Below, in pieces: positions 57,085-64,000 of a stretch of 64,000 nt of DNA. This stretch comes from Ideonella sp. GTDB lineage: Bacteria; Pseudomonadota; Gammaproteobacteria; Burkholderiales; Burkholderiaceae_C. The notes beneath the pieces were generated by a model. It saw only the letters and a program-made list of their open reading frames with translations. It was not told the DNA's origin and ran no database searches. The stretch covers positions 310,001-374,000 of the forward strand of contig JADKIA010000030.1 in NCBI GenBank assembly GCA_016721465.1, read 5' to 3'. Position 1 is the first letter of the stretch; each line of letters begins with the position of its first letter. The position numbers and the translations under genes are program-made.

Positions 57085-58863
57085 TCAGCGCGGCGAAACG
57101 TCCGTGCGAAGCACCGGGTAGAGGTTGAGCCGCTCGTCCCAGGAGGCGTGGCGGCGGTAGAAGAACTCCAGCCGCATGGCCGGGCTCTTCGCAAAGGCCG
57201 GGTCCTCGGCCAGCCGTTTCTGGAACGCAGCGGCCAGTGCCGAGTCGGCCGCGAGTTGCGCTCGAGCCACGGCTTCAGCGACATAGGGCTCCATGTACTC
57301 CTTGGCCTCGAAGGCGTTGTTGAACGCACCCCAGGCCGCGAAGGAATCGGGCGCCTGCGGCTCCAGCAGGGCCACCGCGAGCCGGGCTTTGGCTTGGCCG
57401 ACGGGCACGAACAGCGTGCCGGCTTCCACGTCGCGTCGATCGTTGCCCCAGCGACCGGAGAGCTTGACGCGCTGGTGGCTTTCAGTGGGCAGGGCGTCGA
57501 ATTGAACCTGCTCGGCGCGGAAGGCCTGCACGGCCAGCTGAGGCAGCGCACGGGTCAGCACCCTGAAGGCGATGCCGTGCTGGCGCAGCTTGGCGGCCAT
57601 CCAGCCCGCGTGGGCGCTGGGCACCAGGTAGCCGGCACCGGGCGCCTCGATGACGAGCTCGGGCTGCACGTCGTCGCGCAGGGGCAGGTGCCAGACCTGG
57701 GGCTGGCCTTCGTCGTAGCGCGTCATCAGCACACCGGAGATGTCCGAGGGCGTGCGCGTGTAGGCATAGCCACGGAAGTCGACCATGCGCTGCCGCTCAC
57801 TCGCCCGGTGGGTCAGGGCCATGCGCTGGCCGGCCAGTGCAGCGGCGCGGGCATCGGCGGCCAGGGCCGTCTGGCGCCATGCGGGGCCGTGGGCAGCGAT
57901 CTGCTGCAACACGGACACCAGGGCATTGCGGGTGACGCGCACACGGGTCGGGTAGTCCTTCCACGAGTGCGTCTCCACCAGCATTGCAAAGCGGTTGCGC
58001 AGCGGAAAGTAGCCGGTGGAAAAACGCGGCGTTGGTGCTCCGTCCATGAAACCCGAGGCCGGGTCGTCTTCCACCACGAATTCCATGTAGAAAGGCTGCG
58101 GCAGCGAACCTTGCGCCGCCAGGTCCGCGATCACCGCGTCGCGCAGCGCACGGCCCAACGGGCGCAGCGCGGCATCGCCCAGGTGGCCGGGCTCCACCTG
58201 GATGGAAACGTCGTGCTCGAACTGCGCACCGTCGGTCACGTGCAGGTCGATGGTGGCCAGCGGATCCCACGCGTTCACCAGGCGCAGCATGGCCTGCATC
58301 TCGGGCGAATCGGCCTTGGCGTAGTCGCGGTTGAGGTTGAAGTTCTGCGCGGTGGTGCGCCAGCCCATGGCCTTGGGGCCGCGCTGGTTGGGGCGGTTCC
58401 AGGCGCCGAAGCGCTCGTGGCCGTCGACATTGAAGACGGGCACGAAGATCAGCACCTGCCGGTCCAGCGCGCCCGGCGCGGCCCGGCCATCGAGCAGCTG
58501 GCGCAGCGCGAGAAATCCGGCGTCCTTGCCGTCGATCTCACCCGCATGGATGCCGCCTTGCACCAGCAGCACGGGCAGTCGCCGGGCATGCGCTGCGGCG
58601 GGGGTGAGGGCCCCGCTGCGCGAGGCCACCAGCGCCAGCATGGGTCGACCCTCCGGCGTGCGGCCGAACGTGGTGCAGCGCACCGCGGCGGGGTAGGCTT
58701 GCTGGAACGCAGCGCAGAGCCGCTCGACTTCATCGAAGCGGCCTGTGAGCTCGAAGCCCGAGTGCTCGGCCGCCGTGCTCAAGGCCGGCGCCGGGCGCTC
58801 GGCGGCGAGCGTCTGCCCGGCCAGCAGGCACAGGCACGTCAACAGGGCGGCAAAGGAGCGCAT
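57085..58863 (-). CDS. Exported M14-family zinc carboxypeptidase
   Basis: 592 residues. A signal peptide covers about 1-21 (cleavage near LAA-ER). The zinc-binding HAGE (H106, E109) and the later DLHVTDG His (H208) are present, with substrate-binding NLNRDY (about 177-182) and a probable catalytic Glu in MLVETHSW. Full length is longer than digestive M14 enzymes; the extra C-terminal part is a beta-sandwich-like region with no clear family. Start is the ATG at 58863; longer frames upstream run through the divergent promoter. It cleaves C-terminal residues of peptides in the periplasm or outside. Divergent from the thiolase gene. Confidence 0.87.
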   Translation of the reverse strand: MRSFAALLTCLCLLAGQTLAAERPAPALSTAAEHSGFELTGRFDEVERLCAAFQQAYPAAVRCTTFGRTPEGRPMLALVASRSGALTPAAAHARRLPVLLVQGGIHAGEIDGKDAGFLALRQLLDGRAAPGALDRQVLIFVPVFNVDGHERFGAWNRPNQRGPKAMGWRTTAQNFNLNRDYAKADSPEMQAMLRLVNAWDPLATIDLHVTDGAQFEHDVSIQVEPGHLGDAALRPLGRALRDAVIADLAAQGSLPQPFYMEFVVEDDPASGFMDGAPTPRFSTGYFPLRNRFAMLVETHSWKDYPTRVRVTRNALVSVLQQIAAHGPAWRQTALAADARAAALAGQRMALTHRASERQRMVDFRGYAYTRTPSDISGVLMTRYDEGQPQVWHLPLRDDVQPELVIEAPGAGYLVPSAHAGWMAAKLRQHGIAFRVLTRALPQLAVQAFRAEQVQFDALPTESHQRVKLSGRWGNDRRDVEAGTLFVPVGQAKARLAVALLEPQAPDSFAAWGAFNNAFEAKEYMEPYVAEAVARAQLAADSALAAAFQKRLAEDPAFAKSPAMRLEFFYRRHASWDERLNLYPVLRTDVSPR

Positions 58864-58960
58864 GGCGATGGTCGGATTCAGGGAAAGACAACGATAACGC
58901 AGTGCCCTCGCGCCGCTTGAACGGGGCGGTGATAGTCTCGCAGCGCATTCCCATTGACAT

Positions 58961-58965
58961 GGAGG
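58961..58965 (+). promoter_or_regulatory. Ribosome binding site fixing the GTG start of the thiolase
   Basis: GGAGG six nt before GTG at 58972. A TTG six codons upstream (58954) would place this Shine-Dalgarno inside the coding region, so GTG is preferred; the encoded protein then begins VLDSVAIPYG (first residue Met), as in thiolases. Confidence 0.75.
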
Positions 58966-58971
58966 CTTGCC

Positions 58972-60180
58972 GTGCTCGATTCCGTGGCCATTCCCTATGG
59001 CGCCTATTGGTCGTCGCCGTTCACGCGCTGGCAGGGCAGCCTGGCGCATCTGCACAGCCTGACCTTTGCCGCGCATGCGGCCAAGGGCGCGCTGGCCCGG
59101 CGGCACATCGACCCGGCGTTGTTCGACTTTGGCGTGCTGGGGCTGTCGGTGCCGCAGCAGTCATCGTTCTACGGCGTGCCCTGGCTGATGGCCCGACTGG
59201 GCGCGCCCCAGGTGACCGGGCCCAGCGTGGCCCAGGCCTGCGCCACCGGCGTGCGCCTGCTGCACACCGCAGCGGCCGAGATCGGCAGCGGCATGGCGCA
59301 GGTGGCGCTGGCGGTGGCCGCAGACCGCACGTCCAATGGCCCGCATGTCTACTACCCGGCGCCCGATGCACCAGGCGGCACCGGTGCGCATGAGAACTGG
59401 GTGCTCGACAATTTCGCGCGCGACCCGCACGCCGGCGTGGCCATGGTGCAGACGGCCGAGAACGTGGCGGCCTTGCACGGCATCGGCCTGCCGCGCCAGC
59501 ACGAGGTGGTGCTGCGCCGCTACCAGCAATATGCCGAAGCACTGGTGGACGACTCGGCCTTTCTGCGCCGCTTCATGGACCTGCCCTTCGAGGTGCCCGA
59601 CGCCGCCTACCGCAAGCTGCGTGGCGTGTTGCATGGCGACGAAGGCATCCACGCCACCAGCGCCGAATCGCTGGCGCGCCTTCAGCCCGTGCTGCCTGGC
59701 GGCACGGTCACCTTTGGCAGCCAGACGCACCCGGCCGATGGCCATGCCGCGATGGTGCTCACCACGCCACAGCAGGCGCGCGAGTGGTCGCGCGATCCGC
59801 GCATCGGCATCCGCCTGCGCGGCTTCGGCCAATCGCGTGTGCAGCTGGCGCACATGCCACTGGCCCCGTTGCCGGCGGCGCAGGCGGCGCTGAAGCGGGC
59901 CGGCGTGACGGCGGGCCAGCTGAAGGCCGTGAAGACGCACAACCCCTTCATCGTCAACGACATCGTGCTGGCCGACGGCCTGGGCCTGGACGTGATGGCG
60001 ATGAACCGCTTCGGTTGCTCGCTGGTGTGGGGGCATCCGCAAGCCCCCACTGGCTTGCGCGCCGTGATCGAGCTGATTGAGGAGCTGGTGATGCTGGGCG
60101 GCGGCCTGGGCCTGTTCACCGGCTGTGCGGCCGGCGATTCGGCGATGGCCGTGGTGGTCGAGGTGGGAGACGCCGCGTGA
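58972..60180 (+). CDS. Thiolase family protein (acetyl-CoA acetyltransferase-like)
   Basis: 402 residues from GTG 58972. Thiolase nucleophile C90 (VAQACATGVR), catalytic His in KTHNPF and second Cys in LFTGCAAGD are conserved. The N-terminus lacks part of the usual AxRTPxG pattern but is otherwise of thiolase type, and the adenine-binding loop region has the usual length. Its stop overlaps the GTG start of the acyl-CoA ligase, so the pair is co-translated. Direction, cleavage or condensation, cannot be told; next to a ligase, breakdown of an acyl chain is plausible. Confidence 0.87.
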   Translation: MLDSVAIPYGAYWSSPFTRWQGSLAHLHSLTFAAHAAKGALARRHIDPALFDFGVLGLSVPQQSSFYGVPWLMARLGAPQVTGPSVAQACATGVRLLHTAAAEIGSGMAQVALAVAADRTSNGPHVYYPAPDAPGGTGAHENWVLDNFARDPHAGVAMVQTAENVAALHGIGLPRQHEVVLRRYQQYAEALVDDSAFLRRFMDLPFEVPDAAYRKLRGVLHGDEGIHATSAESLARLQPVLPGGTVTFGSQTHPADGHAAMVLTTPQQAREWSRDPRIGIRLRGFGQSRVQLAHMPLAPLPAAQAALKRAGVTAGQLKAVKTHNPFIVNDIVLADGLGLDVMAMNRFGCSLVWGHPQAPTGLRAVIELIEELVMLGGGLGLFTGCAAGDSAMAVVVEVGDAA

Positions 60181-61727
60181 CGGTCCACCCGGGCGTGCCC
60201 GGCGCCTGGCCCAGCGTGGTGCACCTGCTGGCCGATGCCGCCCGGCGCAGCCCCGCAGCGCCCGCGCTGATTTGTGGCGAGGACACACTGGACTACGCCG
60301 CCTACGTCGCTTGCGTGGCAGGCCTGGCGCTGGAATTGCAGTCGCTGGGCATCGGCGCTGGCGACCGCGTGGCGCTGCTGATGGGCAACGGCGCCGACAT
60401 CGCCATCGCCACCTTCGGCGTACAGGCCAGTGGGGCGCAGCTGGTGCCGCTGAACCCGGCCTACACCGCCAGCGAGCTGGGCCCGATCTTCGGCGATGCG
60501 GATTGCAAGGCGCTGCTGTTCGACGAGTCGGCCGAGGCTTCGGTGGCCAGCTTGCTGCCGCGTTTTGCGCCCGGCCTGGCCTGGCGCGTGGGCCCGGGGG
60601 CGCGGCGGCTGACCGAATGGCGCGACCAGACTGCCCTGGCCGATCGGCTGCCGCTGCCGCAGCCCGAGGCACTGTCCACGCTGCAGTACACGGGTGGCAC
60701 CACCGGCCGATCGAAGGGCGTGAACCTGACGCATCGGGCCGTGGCCATCAACATCGCCCAGCGCGAGGCACTGCTGCCCACGCAGCGCGGACGCGACCGC
60801 GTGCTGGCCATCACGCCGCTGTTCCATGTCTATGCGGTGGCGATGGGCCTGTATCTGGCGGCGAACTGTGGCGGCACGCTGGTGATCGCCGAGCGCTACA
60901 GGCCCGAATGGGTGCTGGAGGCCATCGCCCGCCACCGCATCACCTTGCTGGCGGCCAGCCCCACCATCTTCATCGGGCTGATGGCCAGCGAGGCGTTCGC
61001 GCGCAGCGATCTGAGCTCGCTGCGGCTGTGCTACTCCGGCTCGTCGGCCTTGGCCGCCGAGACCCTGCGCCGCTGGCAGGACGCCACCGGCTGCGCGATT
61101 TGCGAAGGCTACGGCCAGAGCGAGGCCGGCCCGGTGCTGAGCTACAACCCCGCGCAGGGCATGCGCAAGGTCGGCAGCGTGGGGCTGGCGGTGCCGGGCA
61201 CCACGATCGAGATCGTGGACGTCGAGACTGGTACGCGCACCTTGGGCGTTGGCGAAGTCGGTGAGATCCGCGCGCGCGGGCCGCAGATCATGAGCGGCTA
61301 CCGCAATCTGCCGCAGGAGACCGCACTGGCGCTGCGCGATGGCTGGCTGCACACCGGCGACCTCGGCGAGCTGGATGCCGATGGCTACCTGACGATCCGC
61401 GATCGCAAGAAGGAGATGGCCATCGTCGGCGGCTACAACGTCTACCCGCGCGAGGTGGAAGAGGCGCTGTTCACCCACCCGGCCGTGCAGGAGGCCGGCG
61501 TGGTGGGCGTGCCCGATGCCTACCGGGGCGAGGTGTTGGTGGGCTGGGTGGTGGTGAGCGACCCGCAGGTGGCGGCCGACGACCTGCTGGCGCACCTGGC
61601 GCAACGCCTGGTGCGCTACAAGATCCCCAAGACCTTGCTCGTCGTGCCCGCGCTGCCGAAGACGGCCGTGGGCAAGCTGGACAAGAACCGCCTGCGCCAG
61701 ATGGCCGACGGGGCGCCAGTTCCATAG
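60177..61727 (+). CDS. AMP-forming acyl-CoA ligase
   Basis: 516 residues, GTG start overlapping the previous stop by 4 nt (GTGA). ANL motifs: YTGGTTGRSKGVN (about 170), EGYGQSEAGP, and the GWLHTGDLGELDADGYL hinge; the catalytic Lys is in KTAVGKLDKN near the C-terminus. NVYPREVEEAL is the usual domain-closure site. It activates a carboxylic acid, most like long-chain or branched-chain substrates, and is coupled to the thiolase gene for their degradation or use. Confidence 0.9.
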   Translation: MTVHPGVPGAWPSVVHLLADAARRSPAAPALICGEDTLDYAAYVACVAGLALELQSLGIGAGDRVALLMGNGADIAIATFGVQASGAQLVPLNPAYTASELGPIFGDADCKALLFDESAEASVASLLPRFAPGLAWRVGPGARRLTEWRDQTALADRLPLPQPEALSTLQYTGGTTGRSKGVNLTHRAVAINIAQREALLPTQRGRDRVLAITPLFHVYAVAMGLYLAANCGGTLVIAERYRPEWVLEAIARHRITLLAASPTIFIGLMASEAFARSDLSSLRLCYSGSSALAAETLRRWQDATGCAICEGYGQSEAGPVLSYNPAQGMRKVGSVGLAVPGTTIEIVDVETGTRTLGVGEVGEIRARGPQIMSGYRNLPQETALALRDGWLHTGDLGELDADGYLTIRDRKKEMAIVGGYNVYPREVEEALFTHPAVQEAGVVGVPDAYRGEVLVGWVVVSDPQVAADDLLAHLAQRLVRYKIPKTLLVVPALPKTAVGKLDKNRLRQMADGAPVP

Positions 61728-61736
61728 CCAGCATCC

Positions 61737-61751
61737 GTGCAGCGACTGCAC
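61737..61751. terminator. Hairpin between convergent genes
   Basis: GTGCAG-CGA-CTGCAC: perfect 6-bp stem, 3-nt loop, 9 nt after the ligase stop. No T-run follows, so termination may need Rho; the other end faces the subtilase gene. Confidence 0.35.
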
Positions 61752-61841
61752 CGTTGCCCTGCAGACCCCAGGCGCTAGAACCGGGCGACCATCCGACGAT
61801 GGCTGCGGATCTGCGGGGCCAACAACCCACCGATGGCGCCT

Positions 61842-64000
61842 TCACCCCACCACGTAGGGCAGATACTCGATTCCCGTGGCCGCCAGACCCACCAGATCGA
61901 CATGCAGCTTGTTGGCATCGGTCTCGCAAGCCAGCATGCCCAGCGTGGCCTGCGTGAAGGTGCCGTCGTTCAGCAGCCCGACGAAGTAGTTCAGGTCGCC
62001 CGCAGTCGGCGCCACCCCGACCACGTTCTTGTAGACCAGTTTCACGAAGTCGGTGTTGCCATGCGAGCCGGCCAGCTGCGCAAACAGATCGGTCCTCGTC
62101 GCCAGGCCCACCAGGTCGGCGTAGGAAAGGCCCGAATCGAGCAAACCCAGCCCGATGCCCACGATCTCCTTGTTGCTCAGGTATTGCTTTCCAAACAGCG
62201 CACCCAGGAGCTTTGCCGTCGATCCGGCATGGCCATCCAGATCGATGGCCAGCAAGCGGTCACTGAAGGACAGGCGCTCGACGGTGCTCAGCTGGTCCAC
62301 GTCGCCGGCGCTGTCTTGCACCCAGAATTCGCTGCCGTGCTTGGACAACCCATAGCTGCCGCGACTGCCGGTGAAGACAGCGAAGTCGATGCCGCCTGCG
62401 CCATCGAGGTGGTCGCTCCCGACGCCGCCCTCGAGCCTGTCGGGCCCGGGGCCGCCCTTCAGCACATCGCTGCCGCCCATGCCGCGCAGCAGACTGCCGA
62501 GGTCGTTGGCGATCAGGGTGTCCGCCCCGTCACCACCAATCCCTTCGGCGATGATGGTGCCCGCTGCGATCTTCAGGTTGGCACCGTTCAACACCGAAAG
62601 CGAGCGACCCGACAGGTCAAGGCGGTTGTCCAGCCCCAAGGCACCCGCATTCAGGACGTTCCTGCCGCCGTCCGGGTCGGACAGGACGGCACGGGACGGA
62701 TCGGTGGCAACGACCGTGGGGTACTCGTTCGTGTAGACGTAGGTGTTGTCCCTGCTGTAGGGGCTGCCGATGAGGTCGAGCGTCCAGTCGTTGAAGGTTC
62801 CCGTGGCGCCTTGATCCGCGTCGGAGATGTAGAGCCCCCAACTGCCGACCGAACTCTCGCCCCAGTTGAGCACCGAGTCGAAAGTGAAATGGATGTCGTG
62901 CTGCGACGACCCATAGGCACTCAGCGCACCCTGTGCCGGACGCCACAACAGGAAGCTCGTCGTACCGGCGGGCGACAGCAGCAGAATCTGCAGGTCTCCG
63001 ACGAAGGGGTGGGTGACGTTCACGGTGACGTCGACCCGCTCGACATTCATGTCCTCGCTCACGTTGATTGAACTGAACACGCCATTGACATCGTTGTCCG
63101 GGATGGCCGCCTTGACGGACTTCGACAGCACGATCTCCTTGGTGTTCGACACCGTGTGGGCCTGGTCGTCCCAGCTCGCGGCCAGCCGGACCGCCGCCAA
63201 GGCGTCGACCTGACCGAAGCCCGTGGCGTGCGAGTAGGCATTGAAATGCAATCCGCCGCCATTCCAGTCGAACGCCCCGTTGGTCTCCCACTTGCCAACG
63301 CCCACGTCCACTTGCTTGGCGCTGTACGCGAGGATCTGCTGAACATCCCGGTACCCCAGGCGCGGATTCGCCTCCAGCATCAAGGCCACCACGCCAGACA
63401 CCACCGGGGCCGAGAAGGACGTGCCGTCGACATAGTCGAATTCGCCCGCCGCGCCGCCGCTCGCGCCCACCCGATCGGTGGTCAGGATGCTGTTCAGGTC
63501 GCTATTGCCGCCGCCGCCGGGTGCGGAGACGAGGATCGATGCGCCCTGCGTGCTGAACGACGAGATCTGGCCGAAATAGTCGGTCGATCCCACGGTGACG
63601 ATGTAGCGGCTGTTCTGGAAATTGTGCAGATTGGTGTCGTCGCCGTAGGAATAGGAATTGCCGGCCGACTGGACGACGATGGTGCCCAGGCCGTGGCGCC
63701 CCGTGGCGGCCAGGTCGGCCAGTGCGGCGAAGGCCGGGGCGAACGCGGGATCCCGGGCGTCGTCCAGAAAGGCCCAGTTGGTGTCGGACTGAAGCAGGTT
63801 GCCGAACCCCCAGGAGTTGTTGAGGATGTCCAGGGACTTGGCGTACTTGAACGCATTGGCGATTTCAACGAAGTACTGTTTCGTGATGGCGTCCGACGTG
63901 TAGAGCGACACCAGTTGGGCGTTGTACGACACCCCGACCACGCCTTTGCCGTCGTTGGCCGCGCCGATGACTCCGGCCACCCAGGTGCCATGGTTGTCGC
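61842..64000 (-). CDS. Subtilisin-like protease with P-domain, RTX repeats and DUF4214 (N-terminus beyond the window)
   Basis: About 719 residues visible; the N-terminus, with the catalytic Asp, is cut by the right edge. The catalytic His is at 63990-63992 (HGTWVAG), the oxyanion Asn in SAGNS and the Ser in GTSFSAP. A P/homoB-like beta domain follows (about 290-420, VDVTVNVTHPFVGDLQI). RTX-type nonapeptide calcium repeats then occur (GGDGADTL, GGSDVL, GGPGPDRL, GGVGSDHL, GGIDFAVF). The C-terminus is a DUF4214 domain (FVKLVYKNVVGVAPTAGDLNYFVGLLNDG region). RTX plus DUF4214 is typical of proteins exported by type I secretion in betaproteobacteria; no T1SS genes are in view. An extracellular protease is the likely product. 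Confidence 0.9.
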   Translation of the reverse strand, partial: DNHGTWVAGVIGAANDGKGVVGVSYNAQLVSLYTSDAITKQYFVEIANAFKYAKSLDILNNSWGFGNLLQSDTNWAFLDDARDPAFAPAFAALADLAATGRHGLGTIVVQSAGNSYSYGDDTNLHNFQNSRYIVTVGSTDYFGQISSFSTQGASILVSAPGGGGNSDLNSILTTDRVGASGGAAGEFDYVDGTSFSAPVVSGVVALMLEANPRLGYRDVQQILAYSAKQVDVGVGKWETNGAFDWNGGGLHFNAYSHATGFGQVDALAAVRLAASWDDQAHTVSNTKEIVLSKSVKAAIPDNDVNGVFSSINVSEDMNVERVDVTVNVTHPFVGDLQILLLSPAGTTSFLLWRPAQGALSAYGSSQHDIHFTFDSVLNWGESSVGSWGLYISDADQGATGTFNDWTLDLIGSPYSRDNTYVYTNEYPTVVATDPSRAVLSDPDGGRNVLNAGALGLDNRLDLSGRSLSVLNGANLKIAAGTIIAEGIGGDGADTLIANDLGSLLRGMGGSDVLKGGPGPDRLEGGVGSDHLDGAGGIDFAVFTGSRGSYGLSKHGSEFWVQDSAGDVDQLSTVERLSFSDRLLAIDLDGHAGSTAKLLGALFGKQYLSNKEIVGIGLGLLDSGLSYADLVGLATRTDLFAQLAGSHGNTDFVKLVYKNVVGVAPTAGDLNYFVGLLNDGTFTQATLGMLACETDANKLHVDLVGLAATGIEYLPYVVG

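Overview
The window is a gene-dense, GC-rich chromosomal stretch. Codon choice, gene content (RlmN/Cfr-type enzyme, CusCBA, MlrC-type M81 protein, DUF4214/RTX subtilase, many CoA enzymes, abundant c-di-GMP proteins) and protein style suggest a free-living betaproteobacterium of the Burkholderiales (Comamonadaceae or a Rubrivivax/Leptothrix-type relative). This assignment is inference; no rRNA or other marker gene is present. I saw no tRNA, rRNA, insertion sequence, phage gene, CRISPR array or replication origin. Both ends cut genes: a GGDEF-EAL protein on the left and a subtilisin-like RTX protease on the right.

Region 1 (1-11.5 kb): after the partial GGDEF-EAL gene and a Tat-exported metallo-beta-lactamase-fold protein comes a five-gene leftward operon (11470 to 2648). 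Every product carries an export signal: a DUF4384 protein, a glycine-zipper lipoprotein, a caspase-family peptidase with an intact His/Cys dyad, a TPR lipoprotein and a 1676-residue secreted protein with TSP1-like, Ig/PKD-like, TPR and beta-rich parts. This looks like a cell-envelope caspase system and is the best candidate for an undescribed system here.

Region 2 (11.7-28 kb): an RlmN/Cfr-like radical SAM enzyme and an MFS transporter, then a tight signalling block: a REC-PAS-GGDEF(degenerate)-EAL protein, a membrane hybrid kinase with HPt, a FIST-domain protein, and a soluble PAS hybrid kinase with HPt. The FIST-kinase-c-di-GMP arrangement resembles the NosP/NahK nitric-oxide sensing modules. 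An M81 (MlrC-like) metallopeptidase and a large multi-PAS hybrid kinase follow.

Region 3 (28-41 kb): a catabolic-looking island. It holds a class V aminotransferase, an SDR, a small membrane protein, a sulfatase with an unusual active-site motif, a TetR regulator, a fused two-domain DsbA/HCCA-isomerase-like protein, a small membrane protein, a canonical sulfatase with a C-terminal anchor, a membrane-anchored MBL hydrolase, a haloalkane dehalogenase and an acyl-CoA synthetase. Two AT-richer inverted repeats sharing TACA(C/T)TG, one near tetR and one before the sulfatase operon, are candidate TetR operators.

Region 4 (41-50 kb): a small Ala/Pro-rich exported protein with a clear intrinsic terminator, an MFS transporter, and a Cu(I)/Ag(I) efflux operon encoding an exported Cys/His-rich protein, CusC-like, CusB with a fused CusF domain, and CusA. 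The diagnostic methionine ligands are all conserved.

Region 5 (50-64 kb): a HAD phosphatase, an aldo/keto reductase, a hydratase, a DMT transporter, then an aminotransferase, a CaiB-type CoA-transferase, a Gln-type thiol dioxygenase and a crotonase, which together suggest 3-mercaptopropionate/3-sulfinopropionate metabolism. An M14 carboxypeptidase diverges from a thiolase-acyl-CoA ligase pair, and the RTX subtilase closes the window.
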